Shown here piece after piece: positions 8,034 through 17,254 of a DNA stretch of 64,000 nucleotides. The notes below the pieces were generated by a model. That model did not search any database and was not told where the DNA came from. It saw only the letters and a list, made by a program, of their open reading frames with translations. The stretch comes from Actinacidiphila paucisporea (GTDB taxonomy: Bacteria > Actinomycetota > Actinomycetes > Streptomycetales > Streptomycetaceae), in assembly GCF_900142575.1 (NCBI RefSeq), contig NZ_FRBI01000012.1:62001-126000 (forward strand), written 5' to 3'. Each line of letters begins with the position of its first letter. Positions within the stretch are counted from its first letter, which is position 1. The position numbers and the translations under genes were made by a program.

Positions 8034-10541
8034 TCAGCGTTTGCGGCGCACCGGCAGGGCCTGCTCGAACCACACGGTCTTGCCCTGCGCCGACCGGCTG
8101 GTGCCCCACTCGCGAGCCAGCCGGCTGACGATCCGCATGCCGCGGCCGCCTTCGTCCTCGGGGCCGGCGCTGAGCAGCACCGGCACCCCGTGGTCGTCGT
8201 CGGACACCTCCACCAGCAGTGCGTCGGCGCGCACCAGGCGCAGTCCGACCGGCCGGTCGTGCGCGTGCCGTACGGCGTTGGTGACGACCTCGCCGACCAG
8301 CAGCTCCGCCGTCTCGGCGACGTCCGCCAGCTCCCACTCCCGCAGCGTCTCGCGGACCAGGGACCTGGCCCTGGCCACTTCGGCGGGGTCGGCGGCCAGC
8401 TCCCAGGCGGCGACGTCCTCACGCGGGATGCCGTTGAGGCGGGCCATCAGCAAGGCCACGTCGTCCTTGCGGCCGCCGCGCGGGTTGAGGGCGCGGATGA
8501 TCGTGTCGCAGGCGTCGTCCATGGACGCGGCCGGGTGCGCGGCGCTCTCGCACAGTGCGGCGAGTCCTGCGCCGATGTCCTGGCCGCGGACCTCGACCAG
8601 GCCGTCGGTGCACAGCACCAGCCGGTCGCCGGGCGAGACCGGGATCCTGACCGTCTCGAAGGGCACCCCGCCGACGCCCAGCGGCGCCCCGGTCGGCACG
8701 TCGAGCAGTTCGCTGTGGCCGTCGGCTGCGCGGACCAGGACCGGCGGGATGTGCCCGGCGTTGGCGATCAGCACCTCGGACTCGACCGGGTCGTAGACGG
8801 CGTAGAGGCAGGTGGCCAGATACTGCTCGCCGAGCCGCTGCGCCAGGTCGTCCAGATTCCGCAGCAACTGGGCGGGCGGCAGGCCGAGCTGCGCCATGGT
8901 CTGCACAGCGGTGCGGAACTGCCCCATCATGGCGGCCGAGTTCAAACCGTGGCCCATGACGTCGCCGACGACCAGGGCGAGGCGCGAACCGGGCAGTTTG
9001 ATGCTGTCGAACCAGTCGCCGCCGACCCTGCCGAGCCGGGTGCCCGGCAGATAGCGCGTCGCCACGTCGCAGCCGGGCATCCGCGGCGCGATGTGCGGCA
9101 GCATGCTGTCCTGGAGGGTGTCGGCGACATTCTCCTGGTACGTGTACATCCGCGCGTTGTCGAGAACCAGCCCGGCGCGGGCGGCCAGTTCGGAGCCGGT
9201 GACGCGGTCCATGTCGTTGAAGTCCGGGCGCTCGCGGTGCCGCAGCAGGATCATGAAGCCCAGCACCACATTGCGCGCCTTCAGCGGCACGACCAGCATC
9301 GAGCGGTCGGTGATCAGCGGGCTGATGTCGCGCTTGGGAAACTGCGCGGCGATCGCATGGCCCATATCCTCGCTGATGCGCGGCACCATGACCGGCTCGC
9401 CGGTGGTCATGCACTGGAAGAACGGGGTCCGGGCGGGAAAGGGCATCGACTCGCCGACCGGCACGACGTCGTCCCAGCGCCCCGGCTCGTCGGTGTGCTC
9501 GAGGGCGACGCGATACCACATGGTGGTGACGTCGGGCGGGCCGTCGGGGAAGCCCTCGCCGGCGAGCACCTGCTCGCGCAGGTAGGTGCCGGCGACGTCG
9601 GTGAAGCGCGGCACGACGGCCGCGCTGACCTCCTCGATGGTGCGGGCCAGGTCCAGCGAGGTGCCGATCCGGCCGCTGACCTCGTTGAGGAATTCGAGAT
9701 GCTCGCGCACCGCGGCGTATTCCAGGTCGGGCGCCAGTTCCCCCGCCGGCACCGACTCCGGGTCGAGCGCCGCGGCCTGCTCGGCGGCCCGCCGCCTGGC
9801 CTGCCGCTCGGCCCTGCGTGGCACGCCCCAGTCGGGGGTGACGGGCACCCGGTCGTGCTGGCTGATCTCCAGCACCGGATAGCCCAGGTCGAGCACCTGC
9901 GCCACGATCCGCGCACTGTCCAGCGGATTCATGCTGGGCAGGATCTCCGGGAGCCGCTTGGCGAGACCGTCGGCGCCGGCGAATTCGGTGTGCAGGGCGA
10001 AGCCGGGGGCGATCCGCTCGAAGGCGTCTGCCGGGGCCTCCGCTCCGCCGGGCCGCAGCCGCGCCGCGTCGGCGGCCAGCACGAGCAGCCGCTCGGGGCC
10101 CGGGCCGACCAGCGGGTAGGCCCACCACAGGACGTCCAGGACGTCCGGTACGCCGTCGCCGCTGTCCTCACGCCCGCCGCCGTCCTCACGCCCGCCCGCG
10201 GACGGGTCCCGCGGCGGCTCGAAGAGCCGGGCACGGCCCGCGGTGGGATACGCGGCAGCGCCCGCCAGCGACGCCTCAAGGCCCCGCCCGTAGTCCTCCT
10301 CGGACGGATAGGCCGCTCCGGCCGCCGCGGGGGCGCCGCCGGCGTCCGGCCCTGCCGTGCCCTCCAGGGCGCCGACCACCGGGAGCAGATCGACAGCGGG
10401 GCGGCCGACGGCCTCCTGGCGGGAACGCCCGAACAGCTTGCGCGCCCCCGTACTCCAGTGCGACACCAGGCCCGCGGCGTCCACGACGATCACCGCGAGC
10501 GGGATCCGGCCGGAAAGCCCTGCGGGATTGCGGCGGTCCAT
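8034..10541 (-). CDS. PAS-GAF-SpoIIE (PP2C) phosphatase fused to an RsbW-like ATPase domain
   Basis: 835 residues. A PAS domain sits at the start (AVIVVDAAGLVSHWSTGARK), then a long linker, a GAF domain around the middle, and a SpoIIE-type PP2C domain with metal motifs GGDWFD, GDVMGHG, CTDGLVE and KDDVALL. The C-terminal ~130 residues are a HATPase_c_2 domain with N box GEVVTNAVRHA and the glycine box EGGRGMRIV. Streptomyces use many such proteins to control anti-sigma/anti-anti-sigma pairs. Carrying phosphatase and kinase-like halves together suggests self-contained partner switching. The frame is open to 11417, but ATG at 10541 has GGAAGGAG upstream and starts right at the PAS domain. Confidence 0.9.
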   Translation of the reverse strand: MDRRNPAGLSGRIPLAVIVVDAAGLVSHWSTGARKLFGRSRQEAVGRPAVDLLPVVGALEGTAGPDAGGAPAAAGAAYPSEEDYGRGLEASLAGAAAYPTAGRARLFEPPRDPSAGGREDGGGREDSGDGVPDVLDVLWWAYPLVGPGPERLLVLAADAARLRPGGAEAPADAFERIAPGFALHTEFAGADGLAKRLPEILPSMNPLDSARIVAQVLDLGYPVLEISQHDRVPVTPDWGVPRRAERQARRRAAEQAAALDPESVPAGELAPDLEYAAVREHLEFLNEVSGRIGTSLDLARTIEEVSAAVVPRFTDVAGTYLREQVLAGEGFPDGPPDVTTMWYRVALEHTDEPGRWDDVVPVGESMPFPARTPFFQCMTTGEPVMVPRISEDMGHAIAAQFPKRDISPLITDRSMLVVPLKARNVVLGFMILLRHRERPDFNDMDRVTGSELAARAGLVLDNARMYTYQENVADTLQDSMLPHIAPRMPGCDVATRYLPGTRLGRVGGDWFDSIKLPGSRLALVVGDVMGHGLNSAAMMGQFRTAVQTMAQLGLPPAQLLRNLDDLAQRLGEQYLATCLYAVYDPVESEVLIANAGHIPPVLVRAADGHSELLDVPTGAPLGVGGVPFETVRIPVSPGDRLVLCTDGLVEVRGQDIGAGLAALCESAAHPAASMDDACDTIIRALNPRGGRKDDVALLMARLNGIPREDVAAWELAADPAEVARARSLVRETLREWELADVAETAELLVGEVVTNAVRHAHDRPVGLRLVRADALLVEVSDDDHGVPVLLSAGPEDEGGRGMRIVSRLAREWGTSRSAQGKTVWFEQALPVRRKR

Positions 10542-10712
10542 GGTTCGTTGGGCTCCTTCCACGGGCAGCCGAGGACCCCGTTCCGGCGGGTGGGAACACC
10601 CGTCCGGCGCAGGGTCTGCGGTGCCGTTACCACGGTACGGCCGGGCCGGGTTCCGGGGGAGGCAAAGCGGAAATCCGGGCGCACGCCCGGGCGCGAGCAA
10701 CCGCGCGAGCCG

Positions 10713-10721
10713 TGCTAGCGT
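10713..10721 (+). promoter_or_regulatory. Possible -10 element (TGCTAGCGT) in the divergent spacer
   Basis: Extended -10-like TGC-TAGCGT lies 113 nt upstream of the membrane-protein start, in a 292-bp divergent spacer. The -35 region at 10693-10698 (CGAGCA) is poor. The spacer otherwise holds no gene. Confidence 0.3.
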
Positions 10722-10833
10722 CCAAACTCTGTGTTCGAACTCTGATCCGAGCCGCTCGCGGGTGGGGGTTCGATGCCCGCCGGGTGTCAGCCGGCCGGGC
10801 CATCCGCATCGCCCCGCCACCGGAAGAGGCTCT

Positions 10834-12501
10834 GTGACGACCTGGCAGCCTGCGCGTGTTTCCGAGCCCAGGAAGCAGAGGGCACTGCTTCGCCCGGTGA
10901 ATCTGCGCCACCCGGTCGTCGTCGCGACCGCGGTCGCCTTCGTGCTGCACGTGCTGTGGGCGTTCTTCCTGGCCAAGGACTCCGGCGACATGGCCGCGCA
11001 GTACGCCTGGACGGACTTCATACGGGCCCATCCCTCGGCCTCGTACAACCTGTCCTGGTACGGCGGGATGCACCCCGCGTCGTACAGCATCCTGTCGCCG
11101 TACATCATGGCCGCGCTGGGTGTGCGGACCACCGCGGTGATCGCCGGCACACTGTCGGCGACGGTCGGCGCTGCACTACTCATGCGGGGCGGTATCCGCC
11201 GTCCGATGGTGCCGGCGCTGTGGACGACGTTCGCCCTTTGGTGTGACGTTGTGTCCGGCCGGGTCACCTTCGCGCTCGGCATGCTCTTCGCGATGGTCGC
11301 CGCCCTCGCGCTCTTCCCTGGCGCCGCGAACCTGCGCGGCCGCTCGCCGCGGCTGGCCACGGCGGTGGTGATGACCGCGCTGGCCACCATGTGCAGCCCC
11401 GTCGCGGGGCTCTTCATGCTGGTGGTCGCCGCCGCGCTGTTCCTGACCGGCCGCAGGGCCGACTGCTACGTGCTGGCCGTGACGCCGCCGCTCGTGGTCG
11501 GCGCGACCTCGCTGCTCTTCCCCTTCTACGGGGTACAGCCCTTCAACTGGTATTTCGCGATCATCCCCTTCGCCATCGCGGTGGTGACCGCCCTGGTGGT
11601 GCCGAGGTCCTGGCGCGAGCTGCGCGCCGGGTCCTGGGTCTACGCCGCCGGTGTCGCGCTGACCTGGGTGATCCCCTCCCCCATCGGCAGCAACGTGGAA
11701 CGCCTCGCGCTGCTCTTCGGCGGCACCGTCCTGCTGCTCGTGGCCCGCGGCAGCCACTGGACCGGGCGGCGCCTGCTGGTCCTGTGGCTGGCCTTCGCCG
11801 GGGTGGCGGGGTGGCAGATCACCAAGCCGATCGTGGACCAGGTCAACACCTCCGCGGTCAGCTCCACCGTCCGGCACGCACCGCCGCTGATCGCCGAGCT
11901 GCAGAAGGTGCACGCGGACAAGGGCCGCGTCGAGGTCGTGCCGCTGCGCTCGCACTGGGAGGCGTCCGGCCTGTCGCCCTACGTGAACCTGGCCCGCGGC
12001 TGGAACCGGCAGGCCGACGTCGAGCGCAACCCGCTCTTCTACGACGGCACGCTGACCGCCGAGAGCTACCGGGAGTGGCTGGAGCACTGGAGCGTCTACT
12101 ACGTGGTGCTGCCGTCCGACGAGCCGGACGGCGCGGCCGTGGCCGAGGCTAAGGTCGTGCGCTCCGCGCCGGACTGGCTGGTCCCGGTGTGGCACGACGA
12201 GAACTGGCAGGTCTTCAAGGTCTCCGGCGACGTCGACCCGCTGGCCGACCCGCCGGCCACCGTCCAGGAGGCCGGCCCGGCCGAGCTGACCGTCTCCATG
12301 CCGGCCGCCGGCTCCGTGCTGCTGCGCATCCCCTGGTCCCCGGTGCTGGGCGTTGAGGGCACCGACGACAACCGGCACGGATGCCTGACGCCGGACGGTG
12401 AGTGGACGCGGCTGAACGCCCCGGCCGCCGGCACGTACCGGATCGGCGGTACCTACTCGTCGATCCGGGGCACGCAGTGCGCCAAGCCCAAGACCCCGTA
12501 G
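10834..12501 (+). CDS. Polytopic membrane protein, GT-C glycosyltransferase-like
   Basis: 555 residues. At least nine hydrophobic helices occupy residues ~30-350, for example VVVATAVAFVLHVLWAFFLA. A soluble C-terminal domain then includes NPLFYDGTLTAESYREWL and VYYVVLPSDEP. An acidic residue just after the first helix (KDSGD), external aromatic-rich loops and the C-terminal module resemble GT-C or PTPS-related integral membrane proteins, but no catalytic motif is certain. Family members are sometimes annotated as MFS, which the topology does not support. GTG at 10834 is preceded by GGAAGAGG; the longer open frame upstream overlaps the SpoIIE gene and is spurious. Confidence 0.7.
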   Translation: MTTWQPARVSEPRKQRALLRPVNLRHPVVVATAVAFVLHVLWAFFLAKDSGDMAAQYAWTDFIRAHPSASYNLSWYGGMHPASYSILSPYIMAALGVRTTAVIAGTLSATVGAALLMRGGIRRPMVPALWTTFALWCDVVSGRVTFALGMLFAMVAALALFPGAANLRGRSPRLATAVVMTALATMCSPVAGLFMLVVAAALFLTGRRADCYVLAVTPPLVVGATSLLFPFYGVQPFNWYFAIIPFAIAVVTALVVPRSWRELRAGSWVYAAGVALTWVIPSPIGSNVERLALLFGGTVLLLVARGSHWTGRRLLVLWLAFAGVAGWQITKPIVDQVNTSAVSSTVRHAPPLIAELQKVHADKGRVEVVPLRSHWEASGLSPYVNLARGWNRQADVERNPLFYDGTLTAESYREWLEHWSVYYVVLPSDEPDGAAVAEAKVVRSAPDWLVPVWHDENWQVFKVSGDVDPLADPPATVQEAGPAELTVSMPAAGSVLLRIPWSPVLGVEGTDDNRHGCLTPDGEWTRLNAPAAGTYRIGGTYSSIRGTQCAKPKTP

Positions 12502-12512
12502 GGCCCCCGGAG

Positions 12513-12526
12513 GCCCCCGGAGGGGC
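12513..12526. terminator. Short hairpin between convergent genes
   Basis: GCCCC and GGGGC pair around CGGA within the 24-bp gap separating two convergent stop codons. The stem is only 5 bp, so it is weak alone, but it is the only symmetry in the junction. Confidence 0.3.
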
Positions 12527-15051
12527 TAGTCGGGGTGGCCGAGTTGCAGGTCGCGTTCGGTGCGGCCGCCGCCGGCGACCTGGAGGACGGTGGCCACCGG
12601 CGGGTAGCCCGCCGCGATGACGGTGTACTCGCCTGCCGCGAGGTCGACGAAGCGGAAGTGGCCGTCGGCGCCGGTGGTGACGGAGTCGACGACATTGCCC
12701 GCGGCGTCCAGGAGGGTGACGCGGGCGTCCTCGACCAGGCGGCCGGCGGGGGCGCGGACGGTGCCGCGCAGGACCGCGCCGCCGGCCAGTTCGACGTCCT
12801 GGCGGGTCTCCCGGGAGGCCTGGACGGTGACGGGCAGGGCGGCGGGGCGGTAGGCGGGGGCGCTGGCGGCCAGGGTGTATTCGCCGGCGACCAGCTCCGC
12901 CAGGACGTACGCGCCCTCGCGGCCGCTGCGTGAGGTGGCCACGACGTCGCCGCGCACGTCGGTGAGGGTCACGATGGCGTCCCGCACCGGTGTGCCGTCG
13001 GCGGTGCGCACCGCCCCCGCGAGGCGGCCGGCGCCGCCCAGGACGACGTCGAGGTCGACCGGGTGGTCGCCGACGGTGACGCTGACCGCCTGCGGCTGGT
13101 GGCCGCCGGCCGCGGCGATCAGGACGTAGCTGCCGGCGCCCGGAGTGCTCAGCGCGTAGCGGCCGTCCTCCCCGGTGGCGCCGCGGCCGATCTGCCGCCC
13201 GGTGCCGTCGATCAGGGTGAGCGCGGCCCGGCCGACGCTGCTGCCGTCGGAGTGCTGGACGGTGCCGCAGACGGCGACGCCGCGGTGCTGCGGCGGGGTG
13301 GGCATCCGGCGGGCGCCGGGCAGCGGCGCGTCGGCCGCGGTGCCGTCGAGATGGTCCGTCGCGGGTGCGTCGTACGCGGTCGTGGCGGCGTTCGCGGCGG
13401 CGGGGCCGTGCTGGGTGACCAAGGGTTTCTCCTTGAGCAGGAAGGCGAAGAGGAAGCCGAGGACGAGCACCGGCACCAGGTAGAGGAAGATCCGCGGCAT
13501 GGCGTCGGCGTACGCCTGCACATAGCCGTCGCGCACCGCCGCGGGCAGGGTGCGGACCAGTTGCGGGGTGACCGACTGCGGGTCGGGCAGATGCGCGCCG
13601 TGCGGCAGTTCGACGGCCAGCCGCTTGCCGAGCCGGTCGGCGAAGAGCGTGCCGAAGACGGCGGCGCCGACCGATCCGCCGATCTGCCGGAAGTAGTTGT
13701 TGGCGCTGGTGGCGGACCCGATGTCGGCGGGGCTCACCGAATTCTGCACGGCGAGCACCAGGACGGGCAGCACCAGGCCGATACCGAGGCCCAGCACGGC
13801 CATGTAGACGCTGTAGGTGAGCTGCGGGGTGTCGGCATCCATCAGCGACAGCATCCACATGCCGGCCGCGGACAGGGCGCCGCCGAGGATGGGGAAGATC
13901 TTGTACCGCCCGGTGCGGCTGATGAGCTGGCCGCCGACGATGGACGCCACCACGACGCCGAGCATCATCGGCAGCATCAGCAGCCCGGAGCCGGTGGCGC
14001 TGGCGCCGTCGACCATCTGCAGGAAGGTCGGCAGGTAGCTGGCCGCGCCGAAGAGGGCGATGCCGACGACGCAGCCGATCACCGCGGTGACGTTGAAGAC
14101 CCCGTCGCGGAAGAGCCGCAGCGGGATGACCGGCTCCGGGGCGAAGCGCTCGACCAGCAGGAAGAGCAGGGCGCAGCCGACCGCGCCGGCGGCGAGGCCG
14201 AGGATCTGCTTCGACTGCCAGTCGTAGGTCGAGCCGCCCCAGGTGGTGATCAGCACCAGGCAGGTGGAGCCGGTGGCCAGCAGGAGGGCGCCGAGCACGT
14301 CGAGCCGGGGGCGGGCGGTGGGCTTGGGGAGCTTCAGCACCAGCGTGATGACGATCAGGGTGACCACGCCGAAGGGGATGTTGACGGCGAAGCACCAGCG
14401 CCAGGAGGCGTGGTCGGTGAAGAAGCCGCCCAGCAGTGGTCCCGCGACCGAGGCGAGGCCGAAGGCGGCGCCGATCATGCCCATGTAGCGGCCGCGCTCG
14501 CGGGGCGGGACGATGTCGGCCATGATCGCCTGGACGCCGATCATCAGCCCGCCGCCGCCGATGCCCTGGACCGCGCGGAAGGCGATCAGCTCGTTCATGG
14601 AGCGCGACCAGGCGGCCAGCGCGGAGCCCGCGACAAAGGTCAGGATCGCGAACTGGAAGACACCCTTGCGGCCGAAGAGGTCGCCGAGCTTGCCGTAGAT
14701 GGGCAGGCCGATGGTGGAGGCCAGCAGATACGCGGTGACGACCCAGGACATCTGGTCGAGGCCGTGCAGCTCGCCGACGATCTTCGGCAGGGCGGTGGCC
14801 ACGATCATCTGGTCGAGGGCGGCCAGCAGCAGCGCCAGCATCAGGCCGAGGAAGACCAGCCGGACCCGGCGGGGGGTCAGACCGGGTGCGCCGCCGGGCG
14901 TGCCGGCGTCGGCCGGGGGCCCGGCCGCCCCGGCCTTCGCCGTGCCCCCGGCCTGGGCGACACCCGCGCCGGCTCCACCGCCGCGCCCGCCTCCGTCGCC
15001 TCCGTCCTCGGTCAGTGCCGCCGTCCGGTCGGTCAGCGTGCTGCCAGCCAC
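12526..15051 (-). CDS. DHA2-type MFS multidrug exporter with three C-terminal carboxypeptidase-regulatory-like repeats
   Basis: 841 residues. After a Gly/Ala-rich cytosolic tail (1-60) comes a 14-helix DHA2 transporter. Signatures are motif [25 protein letters not shown] in helix 1 and motif [19 protein letters not shown]. The last ~240 residues are three homologous beta-sandwich units, each with an [13 protein letters not shown]-like start and a GxYxLxxLxxGxYTLxAxAP-like core, as in CarboxypepD_reg folds. After an even number of helices these should face the cytosol. GTG at 15051 follows GGGGAG. The drug or metabolite exported is unknown. Confidence 0.88.
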   Translation of the reverse strand: MAGSTLTDRTAALTEDGGDGGGRGGGAGAGVAQAGGTAKAGAAGPPADAGTPGGAPGLTPRRVRLVFLGLMLALLLAALDQMIVATALPKIVGELHGLDQMSWVVTAYLLASTIGLPIYGKLGDLFGRKGVFQFAILTFVAGSALAAWSRSMNELIAFRAVQGIGGGGLMIGVQAIMADIVPPRERGRYMGMIGAAFGLASVAGPLLGGFFTDHASWRWCFAVNIPFGVVTLIVITLVLKLPKPTARPRLDVLGALLLATGSTCLVLITTWGGSTYDWQSKQILGLAAGAVGCALLFLLVERFAPEPVIPLRLFRDGVFNVTAVIGCVVGIALFGAASYLPTFLQMVDGASATGSGLLMLPMMLGVVVASIVGGQLISRTGRYKIFPILGGALSAAGMWMLSLMDADTPQLTYSVYMAVLGLGIGLVLPVLVLAVQNSVSPADIGSATSANNYFRQIGGSVGAAVFGTLFADRLGKRLAVELPHGAHLPDPQSVTPQLVRTLPAAVRDGYVQAYADAMPRIFLYLVPVLVLGFLFAFLLKEKPLVTQHGPAAANAATTAYDAPATDHLDGTAADAPLPGARRMPTPPQHRGVAVCGTVQHSDGSSVGRAALTLIDGTGRQIGRGATGEDGRYALSTPGAGSYVLIAAAGGHQPQAVSVTVGDHPVDLDVVLGGAGRLAGAVRTADGTPVRDAIVTLTDVRGDVVATSRSGREGAYVLAELVAGEYTLAASAPAYRPAALPVTVQASRETRQDVELAGGAVLRGTVRAPAGRLVEDARVTLLDAAGNVVDSVTTGADGHFRFVDLAAGEYTVIAAGYPPVATVLQVAGGGRTERDLQLGHPD

Positions 15052-15197
15052 CCTTCACTCCCCTCGTCACACCTGTTGCGCCACCGTCTCCCGCATGAGG
15101 CGACAACGAAGCAGTGGCGCGGCGATTCTCAGGAAGTAGGCAAAACCACCCTTTTCAGTGAAAGATCATGAAACCAACCGGGTGACGGTGCCGGGTG

Positions 15198-15656
15198 CTA
15201 CGCGGTGGGCGCACCGCCCTCGACCTCGGCGGCGAGCGCCGCCAGGATCTCGTCGTAGATGCGGTTGAGGCCCTTGGGGGCGAAAGTGCGCTCGAAGAAG
15301 CCGCCGACGCCGGTGGCGCCCTGCCAGCGGGTGGCGGCGACGACCTTGCTGGCGCCCGCACCCGAAGGGCTGACCGTCCAGGTGGTGACGAGCGTGGAAT
15401 TGCGGTCGGTCTCGACCAGCTGCCGCGCGGCCGGGGCGGTGACGTCGAGCAGGCAGTCCCGCACCCGCTTGCTGGTGGCCTGCAGCTTCCAATGCACGAC
15501 GGTGCCCGCGCCGGTGCCACCCTCGCGCACCTCGTACTCGCTGTACTGCTCAGGGAGCAGCCGGGCGCGGGTGCCGGCGTAGTCGGCGAGGGCGTCGTAC
15601 ACCCGCTCCGGCTCCGCCGCGACGATCCGCTCGGTGGTGGCCTCGACCAGCGCCAT
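15198..15656 (-). CDS. SRPBCC family protein (START-like ligand-binding fold)
   Basis: 152 residues beginning TTERIVAAEPERVYDALADY, the standard first strand and helix of polyketide_cyc2/SRPBCC proteins. It ends in the long amphipathic helix FFERTFAPKGLNRIYDEILAAL. These proteins hold hydrophobic ligands in a cavity; no catalytic residue is diagnostic. A purine-rich GAGGAGAATTC precedes ATG at 15656. It shares a divergent spacer with the radical SAM gene. Confidence 0.8.
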   Translation of the reverse strand: MALVEATTERIVAAEPERVYDALADYAGTRARLLPEQYSEYEVREGGTGAGTVVHWKLQATSKRVRDCLLDVTAPAARQLVETDRNSTLVTTWTVSPSGAGASKVVAATRWQGATGVGGFFERTFAPKGLNRIYDEILAALAAEVEGGAPTA

Positions 15657-15722
15657 GAATTCTCCTCGGTCGGTGTCCGTGCACGTCGTTCACGCGCCGC
15701 CCAAGCCAACCACACCCGCTTT

Positions 15723-15738
15723 TCGAATCTGTGTTCTA
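15723..15738. promoter_or_regulatory. Candidate LexA (SOS) box
   Basis: TCGAATCTGTGTTCTA fits the actinobacterial and Bacillus-type box CGAAC-N4-GTTCG with the right 4-nt spacing and one mismatch in each half-site. A -10-like TATTGT overlaps its right edge at 15737-15742. It is 43 bp before the Rv2578c-type gene. Confidence 0.5.
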
Positions 15739-15781
15739 TTGTGGACCGTGACAGCACACCCGACGACCGGAGGAGGGCGCG

Positions 15782-16879
15782 ATGCGCTGGGACCAGCTGG
15801 GCCGGGACGACGCCACGGCCGCGCTCTTCGGCACCGACGCGGTGACCCGCCGCTTCGACACCCCCGAATTCCGCGGCATCACCTTCCACGAGGTGCGGGC
15901 CCGGTCGATCCTGAACCGGGTGCCGGGTGCGTCGCGGATGCCCTTCGAGTGGACGGTCAACCCCTACCGCGGGTGCAGCCACGCCTGCGTCTACTGCTTC
16001 GCGCGCAAAACGCACAGCTATCTGGACCTGGACACCGGGCACGACTTCGACACCCAGATCGTGGTGAAGACCAATGCCGCGGAGCTGCTGCGCCGCGAAC
16101 TGGCCGCTCCCCGCTGGCAGGGCGAGCACATTGCGATGGGCACCAACGTCGACTGCTACCAGCGGGCGGAGGGCCGCTATCAGCTGATGCCCGGCATCCT
16201 GGCGGCGCTGCGGGACCGGGCCAACCCGTTCTCGATCCTCACCAAGGGCTCGCTGATCCTGCGCGACCTCGAACTGGTGCGGCAGGCCGCGCGCGTCACC
16301 GAGGTGTCCGTCGCGCTGTCCGTCGGCTTCCTCGACGGCGAGCTGTGGCGCAGCGTGGAACCGGGCACGCCTTCCCCCCAGACGCGCCTCGCGGTCTGCC
16401 GCACCTTCAGCGAGAACGGCATACCGTCCTCGGTGCTGATGGCGCCGGTGCTGCCCTTTCTGAGCGACTCGCCCGAGCAGTTGCGGGAGACGGTCCGGGC
16501 CATCGCGGCGGCCGGCGCCGGGTCGATCACCCCGCTGGTGCTGCACCTGCGCCCCGGCGCCCGGGAGTGGTACATGGCGTGGCTGGCCCGCAACCACCCG
16601 CATCTCGTGCGGCGCTACGAGGCGCTGTACGGGGCCGGGTCGTACGCGCCGACGTGGTATCAGCGCCGCATCACCCGCCAGGTGCACGAATTCGCGGCCG
16701 AGTTCGGCTGCGGCCCGGCCCGCCGCAGCGGCTTCCGGCAGGACCCGGGGAAGGACCGGGGGCCGGGGCGGGCGCAGGAACCGGGACAGGAGCAGGGGAG
16801 GGAGCGGCAGCCGCCCGCCGCGGCACCGGCGTCCCGCCCGACCGCCGAGCCGGGGGACACCCAGCTGACCCTGCTCTGA
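15782..16879 (+). CDS. Radical SAM protein, Rv2578c family (SplB-like)
   Basis: 365 residues. CSHACVYCF is the CxxxCxxC ligand set for the 4Fe-4S cluster that cleaves SAM, preceded by the family hallmark PFEWTVNPYRG. The TIM-barrel core continues to about residue 300 and is followed by a disordered Gly/Gln/Pro tail ending TQLTLL. The family is distantly related to spore photoproduct lyase, and the mycobacterial namesake is, as I recall, DNA-damage inducible; the reaction is not established. ATG follows GGAGGAG at ideal spacing. Confidence 0.88.
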   Translation: MRWDQLGRDDATAALFGTDAVTRRFDTPEFRGITFHEVRARSILNRVPGASRMPFEWTVNPYRGCSHACVYCFARKTHSYLDLDTGHDFDTQIVVKTNAAELLRRELAAPRWQGEHIAMGTNVDCYQRAEGRYQLMPGILAALRDRANPFSILTKGSLILRDLELVRQAARVTEVSVALSVGFLDGELWRSVEPGTPSPQTRLAVCRTFSENGIPSSVLMAPVLPFLSDSPEQLRETVRAIAAAGAGSITPLVLHLRPGAREWYMAWLARNHPHLVRRYEALYGAGSYAPTWYQRRITRQVHEFAAEFGCGPARRSGFRQDPGKDRGPGRAQEPGQEQGRERQPPAAAPASRPTAEPGDTQLTLL

Positions 16880-16901
16880 CGGGACCGCGCACGCCGCATC
16901 T

Positions 16902-16940
16902 TCTGCCGGCCGTACTCCACGGGGGCGTACGGCCGGCAGA
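16902..16940 (+). terminator. Strong hairpin terminator after the radical SAM gene
   Basis: TCTGCCGGCCGTAC and its exact complement form a 14-bp stem with an 11-nt loop, starting 22 nt after the stop. There is no U-tract. This is one of the longest perfect stems in the window. Confidence 0.75.
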
Positions 16941-17017
16941 TCACCGCCCGCCGCCGGGAGCCGTTCGCGCTCATCTGTCGGCGGTGCAGATCACATGCGC
17001 GCAGGGGTGGCGCGGAA

Positions 17018-17033
17018 GTTACCCGCCAGTTAC
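17018..17033. promoter_or_regulatory. Direct GTTAC repeat in the spacer before the dehydrogenase
   Basis: GTTAC at 17018-17022 and again at 17029-17033, one helical turn apart. Both lie in the otherwise gene-free 375-bp interval 16880-17254, and a related GTTACGTT precedes the TetR gene. It may be a regulator site or part of a promoter. Apart from the terminator above I see nothing else in this interval. Confidence 0.3.
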
Positions 17034-17254
17034 GCTCGAAGGCACCGTGTACGGCGGCCTGGTGACGCAGCCGCCGCGCACTCGTAGCACCACGTCGGTC
17101 CGGCATCATGACGGCGCGGCCCCGGGACAGGGCCCGCCGGTATCCCACGCGGGCGCGCACATCTTCGCGACCGGCCCGCGACTCCGCCACACCACCGCCT
17201 CCCAGCCGTGCGCGCACCGCCGCGCCCGGTCTCCTCAGCGTCTGGAGTCACGCG

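Noticed and set aside
10720-10740. Second SOS box (CAAAC-TCTGT-GTTCG) upstream of the membrane protein
   Set aside because: The spacer is 5 nt instead of 4 and the left half is poor. The resemblance to the 15723 site may be chance.
10542-11417. N-terminal extension of the SpoIIE gene
   Set aside because: The frame is open, but it lies antisense to the membrane-protein gene, carries no domain, and a well-placed ATG exists at 10541.
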